DNA from: Perkinsus marinus ATCC 50983
Taxonomy: Eukaryota; Perkinsozoa; Perkinsida; Perkinsidae
Direction: 5' to 3'
DNA: 41,951 nt
NCBI RefSeq assembly: GCF_000006405.1
Contig: NW_003215793.1
Coordinates: 92,402 to 134,352, forward strand
Positions 1-11,170 of the stretch are shown piece by piece. Position 1 is the stretch's first letter; every line of letters begins with the position of its first letter. Both the position numbers and the translations under genes were made by a program. The notes below the pieces were generated by a model. It did not search any database. It saw only the letters and a list, made by a program, of their open reading frames with translations, and had not been told where the DNA came from.

Positions 1-28
1 AATGGATGCTTTGCAAGACTATGTTATT

Positions 29-105
29 GGAATTTCACCCGTGATATGAAAAACATATTTCTCCACAGAGTATAACGCCACTTCACATAAAACGGGTGAA
101 ACTCC
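29..105. repeat. Family A MITE (short variant)
   Basis: Family A is the commonest short repeat here. Copies have inverted ends GGAGTTTCACCC / GGGTGAAACTCC and an inner core containing CCGCGAATATCGCG, and total about 80-130 bp. Where flanks are clear, a 3-bp target duplication is seen (ATT or ACT). It carries no coding capacity, so it is a non-autonomous DNA transposon. This copy is a short variant lacking most of the core. Confidence 0.75.
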
Positions 106-163
106 ATAATTTTGATATGTAACGGTAACATGAAATGACTTTCACATTTGAGTCTTCGAATAG

Positions 164-2435
164 GACCATCAGCAGCTGGTCAAGTGGACCACCTTAACCT
201 CAGTGAAATGGCGGCTTCTGATATGGCGATAGTACTTTCCGCGGCGCTTGATACCCACATAGGTGACGATGAAAAATTATCATAATTATTGATATTTTTT
301 TTATTTGGTAGAGTGCGAAAATAAGGAGGATGAAGACTCTCAGCATCGCAAGGCATTCTTTGAGGCGCTTGATATAGTTCGCAAGTAAGCGGTGTTGGAG
401 TAGGAATATATGTTTGCTTTCCTCAGCTAAGCTCAGAAGAGTTTCCGAAGATACGTCATAGAACTTCTCTGAGAAAGTATTGAAATTTCCCCGCAATTTT
501 CAGATCGTCACCAACAATTTTTACTACGCTACATACACGCGCGATAAACTTTGTGAATTACTTTACACGGTATGTAATCCCTTTTATGGGGAGGGTGATA
601 TTACTAGAACTGTTTTGGCGATATCTTTTTATGAAAATGATGGAGTTTCACTCGTTTAACGTGAAGTGGCGTAATACTCCATGTGAATCATAGGACGTAT
701 ATGTTTCCGCGACACTAACATTGTTTTCCGCCAAGTGAAATGTGTTTTTTGTCATATCACGGGTGAAACTCGAATATAAAAATATATTATAAAATGTATT
801 CTTGTCAATGTGGCAGTAACAACCCCAGTGGAGTTCGCTCTGGGCTCTTGCGAGGGCTCAACGTGCTACGCCAAGTGGTAGCTCAGGTGAGCTCCTCCTT
901 GCTGAGCCTCTCGTTATGTGAATGCGTATCAGGCGAAATATATACGAGATCGCAAAATGTATAAGACGATTTGTAGGGGAAATGAGAATTTCAGGATAAC
1001 TGTTCTGCAACGGGTGGTGAATCCGATCATTTGGTAGGCGAATTTTTCTCGGCTTTGCTGGCCTCTATCACGTTCTGGTCAGCTCCGCTGGTGTCCTACG
1101 TCGAGTTGGGCTATTCGTGTTGCATATAATTCATCATAAGTATTCCTCACGAGAAGCTGGGAGGAGCCCGTTGCCATATATTATATGTTGTCGAATGCCC
1201 TCAAAGAACTACCTATGTGTGGGTGTGGTAAGCTGGAGAGAATTTTTAATAGTTTTTGAAGATAATTTCATGACAGATGCCAACTAGTGTATCGGCGGGT
1301 GGTAGAGAACGAAGGTAGCGTATTCACACATGTTGTTGAATTTTGAATTGCCTTAGTACATTCGCGACACATTTCGACGATGCTAGCACGGAAAGCGGAG
1401 CGATGATTGAGTTCAAGGCTTTCGATAACTCTGTTGTTGAAGTGTCCGGGAAGGATTTCGAGGTATGTAAATGTGAAGAATGTTTCGAAATCAAGACTCC
1501 ATAGAATATTATGAAATGCTTACTGTGAGCGGACACTTTGATGCAGTATTAGTAACTGATCGAACAGTACAGCTCTACACTGTAGAGTCTACAGTGCTGA
1601 GTGCCAAGTTGATATGTGTGTTTTCTATTCCGGGATTAATGATAGTGAACAACTTGTCGCTATCATAGTCTCGAAAGGTTACTTTTATCACATCACATGT
1701 TCCTAGCAATGTTTACATTGTTTATGCGATATAGTTTCAGATCAGGAAAATACCACACATGTGCAACAAATTTACACGCATCGTGCAATTTACTTCCCCC
1801 TTAGAAATGGCGTTCATCTCTCTATGGTCAAAGTGCAGAACGGGGCGACCATGGTGACGGGCTCGATGAAGGTAACTCGACCTCGGCGAGTGAATCAACT
1901 TGGTGTTTTTTCTCAGAGTCGTCGGGTGAAAGTGATGGCCCCGAGCTGTGAGTAGCTGTTGCATGCACGAGCCTCATACTGAATAACTTTCTATCAGCAT
2001 ATCTGTATTGTGTTCAACTTGAGTGAAAATATGATATTGGAACTTGGGGATTTGATCTCCTCGTTCGGCTCGCTTGGATAATCAACGACTATAGACTCAC
2101 AAAGGGTGAACAGTGGGGGGGGGAGTATGCGTATGGTCAACTTGTTGTGTTGGTGACAATATGAAAAGTGTGGGGAAATTTTGGAAAAATCTCGCTGGTT
2201 TGTGTACAATACTCATGTGTACGTATGATTTTCGTTTTTTTTCGATTCCATCGTGTATGGAAACTCATGTGTATTGATCGAGTAGATAGAAAATAAGGCC
2301 GAGATGAATCGTCTCTGATCGTATTTGTTGCTCACTCTCTGCTTCCTGCTTGAAGATTACGTCAGTGAGGACTCCGTTCTACACAATTACACCCCGTTGT
2401 GTTGCGTCTTGAAAAGGTTCAGCAGTGCCCTATAG
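164..2435 (+). CDS. Unrecognised multi-exon gene, 3' part (5' end may lie before the window)
   Basis: I do not recognise this protein. Coding blocks with consistent splice phases are 164-262, 312-384, 829-886, 995 to about 1100-1116, about 1141-1227, 1357-1462, 1805-1871, 1917-1947 and 2366-2435 (stop TAG 2433-2435). Nearly all junctions have GT donors and AG acceptors, and codon phase carries through except at the fourth-fifth block, where the intron would be only 24 nt or uses a poor donor. The product has a leucine-rich helical part (block at 829: LLRGLNVLRQVVAQ), a middle part with TFATHFDD and VVEVSGKDFE, and an acidic tail (DEESSGESDGPE) followed by a short Cys-containing C-terminus. 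The introns hold family A, B and C repeats. No start codon was assigned. Function is unknown, but the phase consistency makes a real gene likely. Confidence 0.5.
391..530 (-). repeat. Family C MITE
   Basis: Family C elements have one end starting CAGTGTTGGAGTAGG, followed by a purine/pyrimidine-biased body with TTTCCTCAGCTGAGCTCAG. The other end has TGTTGGTGA, CATGTGGTTGACC and a CAGTGTGGGAAAATATGC-type terminus. They are about 120-180 bp with no coding capacity. This copy lies in an intron of the first gene in the reverse orientation. Confidence 0.65.
642..771. repeat. Family A MITE
   Basis: Degenerate copy in the intron before the third coding block of the first gene. Ends read GGAGTTTCACTC and GGGTGAAACTC. 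Confidence 0.7.
1590..1776 (+). repeat. Family B MITE (Tc1/mariner-like)
   Basis: Family B has imperfect inverted ends of about 35 bp, (TA)CAGTGCTGAGTGCCAA and (TA)CAGTGTGTGTCAA, and a strongly conserved 200-bp body. Ends beginning CAGTG flanked by TA fit the Tc1/mariner superfamily. The homology seen at 20626-20919 extends leftward here to about 1484, so a longer form exists. Confidence 0.7.
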
Positions 2436-3457
2436 TCCTGGTATTGTACGTGTCGGGCGAGCGCAGCTTTCATAAGTCATAAGAATACAACATGTACTCG
2501 TATAATACATGGAAAGTCTTGCCAGAGGCTAGGGTCAACTCCAGAGGAAGTGATTCGACGGGCGAGCGAGCTCGGTAAAAATCAGAGGATTCTGAAGGAA
2601 AGTTATTGGTAACTGACAGTTTTCTCTAGTGGAGTGGGTGACGGGACAAACCCGTGTGAGACGTGATACGACACCACTTAGTTGGGCACCTGTCACGTGA
2701 CCAACGCTTAAGGGGGGAGCCCTGCGAGTCTTCGATCCTCTCCACACCACCTAGTCGACTAACTCTATCAAAGTTCCCATGGTTAAGTGTGAATAATTAG
2801 TATAACTAGTGGATCACTGGAGCGAGAGCTGATGGATAACTCGAATAGATAGTGCCTTCCAGAAAGTTCTAGTAGTCTGTGAGCAACATCATGGCAATTG
2901 CGCTCACATATCGTCCGTCAGATCGTGTTTAGTTGCTTATTAGTAGATGCGAGTTGGAGGACGACGAGGAGGAGCTCAGCGGAGAGTATTGTCCATCCTA
3001 GATCCAGAGTGATCACTGTTCTTGCAGCCTCTGAGCCCGGAATTGCTTCGGTTCGATCCCGGCACCCGACATTTTTCCGGAATTTTTTCCATGCAGTAAT
3101 GAAGCTTTTCTATAGCCAATCGGCATCAGCCTCTTCTACTGAGCGACAATCTACTATCACATTAGTACTAGCTATGGCTCTAAATAGCAGAATTATTTCC
3201 CATATAGGAATTGTCTGGGAGCTTTGTTTGTAATTAGCAGTGGTTTATGAGACTGAGAATATACACTTATTGAGTTCTAAGGTCAACTCTATCACTTAGT
3301 TCACTATTAACCTTGCATAATTTATTTTCGGTGGCGTCGATTTAATCCGGGAGAATTATTCCCAACTTCGTTCGAATTCGCCCAAATATAATCGTTCCGT
3401 ATGAAGTTGTCATACTTCTATTTTTTCAACAGTGTTATATATCTGTGTAGTGTCACA
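2436..3457. other. Intergenic stretch before UAP1
   Basis: Nothing is convincingly recognised here. There is an open frame from 2898 to 3233, but it shows no domain and is judged fortuitous. A GGTTCGATCCC motif near 3050 resembles a tRNA B box but no cloverleaf closes around it. The 3' part should hold the UAP1 promoter. Confidence 0.5.
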
Positions 3458-6400
3458 ATGGTGGCGTCAACTGCAGCCGTGGTTCCCAGCGCTCTCAGGA
3501 GTAAATACGAAGCCTGGGGACAGTCCCACGTATTCAAGTTCATCGATAACGGTATGTGTACGGACGCAGAAGCTAAAGCCCTTATAGAGCAACTCGAGAG
3601 CATCGACTACCCGAAAATCAAGGCTAGTGTGGAGAAAGTAATTTTCTGGGTTTTTTTCTAGTATAGTTTAACTTTATTAAATTTAGTACTAAAAAGACGC
3701 GCATTTTTTTGTTTATTTTTACTCCCAAATTTTCATTGCCTCGATTACTATATATTCAACATATACTTACTATTAAAAACGGGCATTTTTCTGCTTATTT
3801 TCAATTTCAATTCTCTGAAATTATTATATATTTATTACTAGTTTATTACATTTTTATGAATATTTTTATTTCTAATTGTTTATTGTCTCTCAATTCTGTT
3901 TATTTTCACTTTCAATTGTTTATTGTCTCCTAAATTTTTACATATTCATTACCATTTTTTTACATTTTTATACATTTTTCTGTGTATTTTGACTTCCAAT
4001 TTCTCATTGCCTCAATAATTATATACTTAATATTACATTTTTCTGTTATTTTTTTCCGATGATTTCTACTCAGGCGAAAGAAGATCTAGAAGCTCAAACT
4101 GCCGAGGTTGAATATGAACCTCCGAATGATAACGATGTTATGAAACTCACTTCTATGACTCCTGAAGATATCAAGCGCTGGGAGGTACAATGTTGGGTTT
4201 GTTTTTTTCAGGATTGAAACTAAATTATATGTAATTGATATTATGATATCATGAATATAATTATCGGAATATTGATGGAGTTTCACCCGTTTTACGCGAA
4301 GTGATGTAAAACTCGATATTCGCGGTGATATGCAGTCGTCGTGAAATATTTTTAGTGTTTTTCATATCACTAGGGTGAAACTCCAATATTAGTATATGAT
4401 CTTTGTATAGGTAAATACGTGTTGGAGTATATGCTCGTTTCCTTCTACTGAGCTCATTACTACGAGAATCGATTGCTACTTTCCCTCGCTGAATTCGACA
4501 TTTTTTTGAAGATTTTTCTGAGACGATTTTATAGTCTTTGCTTAGGCCCTGGGTTTATCCGCCATAGCAGCCGGCGAGGTTGCCGGGTGCGTCCTAGCAG
4601 GTGGACAGGGCACCCGAATGGGCTTAGGCGTGCATGAATCCAAGGGTATGGTTGATATTGGTCTCCCAAGTGCTAAGCCTATATTTCAACTGTTTGCTGA
4701 GAGGCTGACTAGACTGAAGTAAGTAAGGTGGTGTCATATTTTGTGGAAAACGCGGTATGCGGTGAAATATATTTTTCAGTAGTGTTTTTTTTCTTCAAAT
4801 CACGGGCGAAACGCCAGTATTGGAATATGTTCTCGCTTTCCTCAAAATTTATATGAAAATTCGAGTAGAAGTGTCCAGAAAGCAATAAGAATTTCCTCGT
4901 TTTTCCTCAGAAGTGTAGTTGATCATGTTCGTATTTTCTCATATCTGTGGTTACTGTATGAGCTCTTCCTTTTTAGGGCCTTGTCGGGTGAAGAAAGCGC
5001 TCGCCTTCCGTTTCTGGTTATGACTTCACCGCTGAATCACAACTATGTTCAGCAGTTTTTCAAGGACCATGATTTCTTCGGTTACCCTAAGGAGGATGTT
5101 TTATTTTTCCCACAAGGTGAAATTAAGCTCGTAAATTGGAGTTTTACGTGAAGTGGAGTAAAACTCGGTGAAAAACGCGTTATTCGCGGTGATATGCAGT
5201 AGTTGTGAAATATGTTTTTCGAGAAGATGGGTGAAACTCCAATGTTATGTAGTGACCGTTAAGGTACTCTACCTGCACTATCACTGAATGGGAATCTTAT
5301 TATGGAATCAAAATCTAAGGTCAGCGTCAGCCCAGATGGGAACGGAGGTATATATTACGCGTTGGAAAAGGAAGGGGTAAAAAAAGGAAAAAGTGATAGA
5401 ATTTTGGTATCACGTATATTCAGGTGCTATCGAAGTTGGAAGTGTGGGGAGTTAAATATTTGCATGTTTTCTCTGTGGATAACGCTATTGTGAAACCGGG
5501 TGATCCCTGGTTCGTCGGCTATTGCATCGAGAAGGATGCCCAAGTTGGCAACAAAGTCGTGTGGAAAAGCTCATGGGATGAGAAAATTGGAGTTATTGCA
5601 AATAAGGACGGAAAATGTTCAGTGGTGGAGTATTCAGATTTGTAATATTTTTTTGGAGTGGAGTTTCACCCGTTTTAAGTGAAGTGGTGTAAAAGCGATA
5701 TTCGCGATGATATGCAGTAGTCGTGAAATGTGTTTTTCATATCACTAGGGTGAAATTCTCAGTGTTTTTCTTTTCACCAAATTATATTTTAGGTATAATC
5801 CTGCGGCTGGCATTGATAACCCTATGGTGAGGGCTGAAGCGCAGGATGGCAAACTTCTTTTCGGTGCCGGAAATATATGCAATCATTTTTACTCGGTTGA
5901 GTTCTTGAGAGAAGCGATTTCGAAGATGAATAGTCGCTATCATTTAGCATACAAGAAAATTGCAAGTGCTGATGAAAACGGTGAGTATGTTTGGGTATAA
6001 AACTCCGGAAGTGGGACGTTTTTACCCAGGTAAAACCGTCAAGCCGACGAAGAATAACGGTGTGAAGCTTGAAGCGTTCATTTTTGATGCTTTCGAGATG
6101 GCCGATCGATCTGTTGTTTTCGAGTGCAGTCGAAGTGACGAGTTCACTCCCATCAAGAACCCTTTTGGTGCTGATCAAGATTCCCCTGATACTGCTAGGA
6201 AAGCCGTATCGGCGATGTGCAAGTGAGTACAGTGTTGGAGAATATGCATAGGTGAAAATAACGAGAAAAATTTTGGGAATTTTTGGTGGTTTTTGTATAA
6301 ATTTAGTGAGGAAACTGTTCTGAGCTCAGCTGAGGAAAGCGAACATATTTTTCTCAGGAAATGGGTAGAAAATGCAGGCGGACACGTTTTGGGTGACGAG

Positions 6401-6493
6401 CTTTTCGAGGTGTCACCACTGGTGTCTTATCGCGGAGAAGGTTTAACCGAGTTATGTCGTGGTAAAAGCTTTACTACTCCTGGGCAATTGTGA
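3458..6493 (+). CDS. UAP1: UDP-N-acetylhexosamine pyrophosphorylase (UAP1/AGX family)
   Basis: The enzyme makes UDP-GlcNAc from UTP and GlcNAc-1-phosphate in the cytosol, feeding glycan, GPI-anchor and chitin-type synthesis. Nine exons with consistent phases: 3458-3637, 4074-4184, 4546-4718, 4977-5116, 5264-5376, 5424-5641, 5793-5980, 6030-6222, 6358-6493, giving 483 residues, the usual family size. Diagnostic features in order are the nucleotide-binding loop LAGGQGTRMG with a following KGMVDIGLPS, MTSPLNHNYVQQFF, SPDGNGGIY, the VDN of the sugar-binding region, FGAGNICNHF, VKLEAFIFDAF, and a C-terminal NAGGH and SPLVSY-GEG. An in-frame ATG at 3401 would add a hydrophobic 19-residue leader; I prefer 3458 because homologues are cytosolic. 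The second, fourth and sixth introns carry family A copies, and the last intron is almost wholly a family C element. Confidence 0.92.
4277..4384. repeat. Family A MITE
   Basis: In UAP1 intron 2. A partial family C copy follows at about 4419-4510 in the same intron. Confidence 0.75.
5138..5240. repeat. Family A MITE
   Basis: In UAP1 intron 4 (5117-5263), of which it forms about 70 percent. Confidence 0.75.
5660..5760. repeat. Family A MITE
   Basis: In UAP1 intron 6 (5642-5792). Eighteen bases separate the splice donor from the first base of the element. Confidence 0.75.
6229..6357 (+). repeat. Family C MITE forming an intron
   Basis: Starts CAGTGTTGGAG only six bases after the donor of UAP1 intron 8 and runs to the acceptor (TTTTTCTCAG). 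Element-type sequence thus accounts for almost the whole intron. Confidence 0.6.
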
Positions 6494-7490
6494 ATGTGTA
6501 GTTATCCTGTTGAGAGGGAATAGTTTCTTGTATTTCATTTTGTTGTTGATTTCACTGGGGTATGCATATGGTCAACGACATGTGTTGGTGAAAATAGAAA
6601 AAAAATCGAAATTATTATTGGTTTCTGTACACTTCTACTCGAATTCGTAGGTAAATTTGTATAATTTCTGAGGAAACTCCTAAGGTCGGGTAAGGAAAGC
6701 GAACATATATTAATTTTAACCCGAAACCTAAGCCTATTAGTGTTATGTTTAGTGATATATATTATTAATAGTAATATATTTTCGCTTTCCTCGTAAGCGA
6801 ATATACAATAATTATTATTGTATTTTGCAACACTAGGTGTTGATGACCTTATGAGATTCCGGGGAAATTTTGGGAAATTATCAGGTAGTTTCTATACATT
6901 CCTAGCCGAATTCTTATGTAAACTTGTATATTTTCCGAGGAAACTCATGCGAACATATATCCCTTCAACACTGATAGTGAAAGAGATATTACGTCTTGAA
7001 AATTGTCAGAAAAATTATCATTTTTCGAGACATGTTCGTCGAAGTGCTGCATTAATGGTGTTAGAGCATCATAGTATACAACGACCGCGAGGTGTTTGCT
7101 CTTCTATGGTAGTAACATGGGCTTTCGCTTTTGAATGTGTGAGGTGGTTGCAGTTGGTTTTGTATCAGCTATTGCATAGTGGTGGTAAAGTCAAACGACA
7201 GACTCGCATCGATGTTGTACATCAGCCTCTTAAGGTCTGTTGTCATCATGTCGATGACTTTTGTCCCGCAGGGGAGATATCCTCTACCTTTTCTCTGGAG
7301 CTATGCTTTAAACATTTTGAGGACTAGGAAGCATCGCAGTTGGCCGTATGTGTGTTGTGTTGTTGTTTATACAACAACTCCAATTGCTGATATGATACAA
7401 GTTTTATCTGATTCGGCACTGCTCTGTCTTCACCGTAAATGAATAGAAAATAATTTCGTGTTTGTGAGTAGAATTCAATTGCCTTTGCAT
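6494..7490. other. UAP1 to Sm-G intergenic stretch
   Basis: Contains two degenerate family C copies (about 6555-6715 and 6810-6965). The long frame 6818-7327 starts inside one of them and has no domain, so it is not called. The remaining 7000-7490 should include the Sm-G promoter, but no element can be pinned down. Confidence 0.5.
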
Positions 7491-8377
7491 ATGTCTGCTA
7501 CACACACATCCATTCCGAAGGCCGGCGCTGGAGCAGATCTCCGTAGATTCATGGAGAAAAGAATCGATGGTAATTTTCTGTTTTTACCAAATTTTGAGCA
7601 ATTTTTCCCTTTAGTGAAGTTGAATGCTGACCGACACGTCGTGGGAGTTGTGCGCGGCTATGACCAGTTCATGAATCTTGTTCTTGATAATGCGGTAAGT
7701 TTGAGAGTAAATATTTATGAAGATGAACATATGATTATCCAGTATTATTTTATTCATTGGAGTTTCACCCTAGTGATGTGAAAAATTTTCGTTTTTAACC
7801 GAGTTTTACGCCACCTCACGTAAAACGGGTTGTGAAACTCCAAGGTATTCGAGTAGTATCATTTGGTAGCATATATACCTTATAATGTTACGTAGATATG
7901 AAATACAGTGCGATCAAACAGTTATGCATGTCTAGATTTTTGAGATTGTTGAACTCGAGAGTACAAATATAGACTCTAGAACGCTTGGAAATTTTGTCAT
8001 TCGCTTCACGTTGATATCACTTGTTTTACGAAGTCACGAAAAGGAGATTGTTGGCTCACACTAGAGCTTGTGATTCCTTGTACGGCAAGTTGATATGTGT
8101 GTTTTCTATTCCGGGATTAATGATAGTGAACAACTTGTCGCTATCATAGTCTCGAAAGGTTACTTTTATCACATCACATGTTCATACCAATGTTTACATT
8201 GTTTATGCGATATAGTTTTAGATCAGGAAAATACCACACACTTGCATCATATCAAATTGACACACACTGTAGGTAGAACTGGTATCAAGGACAGAGAAAC
8301 GGGAGATCGGCATGGCGGTCATACGCGGCAATTCCATCCTGATGTGGGAGTGTCTTGACAGAGTTAAGAATTGTTGA
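7491..8377 (+). CDS. SNRPG: Small nuclear ribonucleoprotein G (Sm-G)
   Basis: Sm-G is one of seven proteins of the Sm ring that binds spliceosomal U1, U2, U4 and U5 snRNAs in the nucleus. Three exons, 7491-7569, 7615-7694 and 8273-8377, join in phase to give 87 residues, slightly longer than the 76 of the human protein. Sm1 motif: DRHVVGVVRGYDQFMNLVLD. Sm2 motif: IGMAVIRGNSILM. A DLRRFMEKRID segment just before matches the family's N-terminal helix. The first intron is 45 nt. The second is 578 nt because it holds a family A and a family B element, and the B end (CACTGTAG) itself supplies the acceptor of exon 3. The 12-residue N-terminal extension is unusual but modest. Confidence 0.92.
7759..7841. 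repeat. Family A MITE
   Basis: In Sm-G intron 2. Short-core variant. Confidence 0.75.
8081..8272 (+). repeat. Family B MITE
   Basis: In Sm-G intron 2. The left end is degenerate (TACGGCAAG). The right end, CACACACTGTA plus G, forms the splice acceptor of exon 3. Confidence 0.7.
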
Positions 8378-8581
8378 TTTCTCTGCTTCAGCGATTGACG
8401 TTTCTTCGTTTCTTCGTTCCTTGCCGCCGTTTATGGTGTTGCGTGTATTAGACACTAATGCTATTTGAAATTTGTCACCGACTCGGAAATTGATTTCTGT
8501 TTGTGAACTGACAGATCCTACTTCTGCCCCTGAGGTGGGATCTCCATGAAAAAAATGAAGTCTCGGAATAGTCTCCATCAG

Positions 8582-9594
8582 GGAATCATCCATAAACCTA
8601 TAATGTTACCGAGGGGGAACTCATTTTGAATTTTCAACATTCTTCAATCGGTTTCCCATGTAAATGTCATCACGTAAGGAACATCATTTTCCCTAAAAGC
8701 TCCTATCAAAGCTGAATGGGTTTAGACCACATAGCCGATTCACCAGCAATAGATAACTTCATTTTGTGTGTTACTGCTGAAACTGATAATACACAAAGTA
8801 CTCGTGCAGCAGGTGTACGAAGAAGGTATCATGTTGATGTAGAGGAATCTCGAACGAGATGCGAGTTGGCGCAGAGTCTCACGAAAGGGTCATAACTCCT
8901 GTAGGGTAAGTATCCTAGCACACAAAGTATATCTATATACATACGTATCCTAGCCTGTAATATGTTAGCAGTCGATCATCATCTCGTGCTCTACTGTTGA
9001 GCTAGTCTGACGACTTTTCTATACACCCACTGTAGGACAGGCATTATTCAGTTTAGCTATTGCTATCACCGAGGGGAAACCATGCGACTTGACATCCCTC
9101 ACTATGGAATCACAACCTCAGTTTTCAACTCCTACTAACATTCTTGTTTTTGCGAACACAATAATATAAATAAATACCACAACCGTTATTGATTATCCAT
9201 GGGGACAATTGTCAACTTACGACTTAGTCAACTCTCCCAGTTTCTGAACTCGATTTCGTAGAAGGTGAAAACCGTCTAGAACGTTTTGGGCGCGTTTGTA
9301 TATCTGAACTCACGAATCGAACCAGGGACCCAGTTTGCTTTGAGAAATAACGTCCCTCAGGGTTTGATAACAATGGGGAAAATGATGTTCCTAATGTGAT
9401 GACATTTACATGGGAAACTGATTGAAGGATGTTGGAAATTCAAAATGAGTTTCCCCCGGAAATATTGGAGTTTCACCCTAGTGACATGAAAAGCATATTT
9501 CACGACTACTGCATATCACCGCGAATATCGCGTTTTACATCACTTCACGTAAAACGGGTTGTGAAACTCCATTATAAGTTCCTGGACGATTTTT
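8582..9594. mobile_element. Family D DNA transposon, interrupted by a family A insertion
   Basis: The left part (from GGGAATCATCCATAAACC at 8582 to about 8735) recurs as an imperfect inverted copy at about 9325-9594. That gives inverted ends of about 150 bp around some 590 bp of unique DNA without a recognisable transposase. A family A element sits inside the right inverted end, flanked by ATT on both sides; removing it restores the alignment with the other copies. A separate left end lies at 12732-12885 and a right end at 25200-25335. The superfamily is not identified. Confidence 0.65.
9467..9570. repeat. Family A MITE nested in family D
   Basis: Flanked by ATT / ATT. Comparison with the uninterrupted family D end at 25311-25340 directly shows that three bases were duplicated on insertion. 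Confidence 0.75.
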
Positions 9595-9622
9595 TAGTTA
9601 TCGAATATCAAGTGCAACTTAC

Positions 9623-10633
9623 CGCTGCATCCACTACTGAAGGGTGTAACACATCGAGGTCAACGAAACTGTTCGCCTTGGGTGAATCCGTCTTAACGTT
9701 TCTGTTCTTCTCAACGATGGTGGTCTCGATGGAAGAGTTGCCCTTGAGAGCAGCTCTCTGAATGTAGCTCTCAGAGGGGGCGGCTTCGACCACTCCGTCA
9801 TCAGAACCTGAGAGAAACAGTTTGGAATTAATCTGATTCAAAAACCGCAAAAACGTATCAGCGGAGAACAAGTATGCACATGGTACAACATGAAAATTCC
9901 GACAAAATTTCGGGAAATTTTCATTGATTCCTGTACACCTCTACTCCAAGTAAACTTTTATAATAATCGAGGAAACTCCTCAGCTCAGGTGAGGAAAGCG
10001 ACCATATATTCCTACTCCAACGCTCCTAATGAGATGCTTACTTTCGGTGGGAGCGCCATCTCCCTCTTCGTGACTTGCTTCTTCGTCCCCACCTGAGGTA
10101 GCGCCTTCTGAGGTTCCCCCCGTGGCATGGTCCTCCGACGGTGATGCTGCGGATTGCCCTTCATCATCTGGAGCGTCGGTCCCGCTATCTTCACTGGCAG
10201 CTCTGGCAGAGTCCAAAGCGGGGACTGATGGGACGTCGTTGGGAAACTCCAAACTTTCCGTAACTTGTTTTGTCTGAGGCAAACGAACTATAACACGCTT
10301 GCGAATGATCAACCCGAGACCGACTTTGTTAGCGAAATTATTCTGCCATTGTTCCCTTTCCTGGATACGTCTCGACTCCCTCTCAGCGGCCTTCTTTTTC
10401 CAAGCCTCGTTCTTCGCATTGATCTCCTCCTGAGTGGCGCCCTCGTCGAGATTGTCCTTAGGAGAGCTAGTGAGATCAGTTCCCCAATCCATATCGTCAG
10501 ATGCATCGTTGTCAACTTCTTCGTAATGGGTTGAAGAGTCATCGTCATCTTCATTAGCCGAGGAGTGGTATGTCTTGGCGGCTTCAACTAGGGAGGTTGC
10601 GAATATGGCGAAAATGAAGTGGGTGGTTCTCAT
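9623..10633 (-). CDS. Secreted or ER-targeted acidic protein, 5' exons (3' end unresolved)
   Basis: Not recognised as a known family. Exon 1 is 10633-10042 and exon 2 is 9807-9623, joined in phase (197 codons plus 1 nt, then 2 nt plus 61 codons), giving at least 259 residues. The N-terminus, MRTTHFIFAIFATSLVEA then AKT, looks like a cleavable signal peptide. After it come an acidic run (NEDDDDSS), a charged helix likely to be a coiled coil (about residues 70-105: EEINAKNEAWKKKAAERESR), a basic-hydrophobic patch (GLGLIIRKRVIVRLP) and a long Ser/Glu/Asp/Gly-rich low-complexity tail. The intron contains a family C copy. Downstream the transposon at 8582-9594 intervenes. A further open stretch on this strand (8580-8286) may be the next exon, but it would run antisense to Sm-G exon 3 and I do not include it. 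Confidence 0.6.
9873..10022 (+). repeat. Family C MITE
   Basis: Fills most of the intron of the minus-strand secreted-protein gene. It lies on the opposite strand to the gene and ends ATATTCCTACTCCAACGCTCC. Confidence 0.65.
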
Positions 10634-10894
10634 TCAGAGTTAATTTATGATAGCTAAAAATCAGAGTTTGCTCAGTGGTCTTTTTCCATCACGATTCGCG
10701 ATCATAATAGCACGATCAATTTTCGAGCGGAAATGGCACGCGCTGATGTCAACTTGAAGTGGCGCGCCAGAGACACAGCATGGAAAAAGCGACCGCTCGA
10801 AAATCGTCTATTTCCACGTTCGAGCTCAGTTCTGGTTACCGCCCCGTTGTCCCTTATGGGAATTCAATTTCATTTTTTTCAGAATTCAACTAAT

Positions 10895-11170
10895 TTCCCA
10901 GTGATGGACAGTTCACCAGGAAAATCCCGGACTGCACTCTTCAATGGTATCTTTGAATTCCGAATACGCTCTGGCCTCGCACGAGCTATGCACAATCGAG
11001 TTACGTAGAAATTGCTCAAAATCCGTGCGAAAAAGTTCAGGTCGATTTCTTCCTGGTAAATCAACGCGATATGGCACTAAGCTCACGGAGAATATCTGGA
11101 ATCCGAAGATATCATTCAAAAGCGGGCTCCAAGCTCTTTCTAACGAGCTATCTCTCACTGGGAAACACCA
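10895..11170. repeat. Imperfect foldback element
   Basis: The stretch from about 10895 to 10985 matches the reverse complement of about 11075-11170 at roughly two thirds identity by eye. Landmarks: CCCAGTGATGGACAG against CTCACTGGGAAA, and TGGTATCTTTGAATTCC against GGAATCCGAAGATATCA. Probably an old inverted-repeat transposon remnant. Confidence 0.45.

Noticed and set aside
2960-3082. tRNA-like stretch (AGCTCAGCGGAGAG and GGTTCGATCCC)
   Set aside because: The A-box and B-box look-alikes are too far apart, and the acceptor arm cannot pair (CACCCGAC has no partner at the 5' side).
6818-7327. 169-codon open frame between UAP1 and Sm-G
   Set aside because: It begins inside a family C element, has no domain, and competes with other open frames of the same region. 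Judged to be chance.
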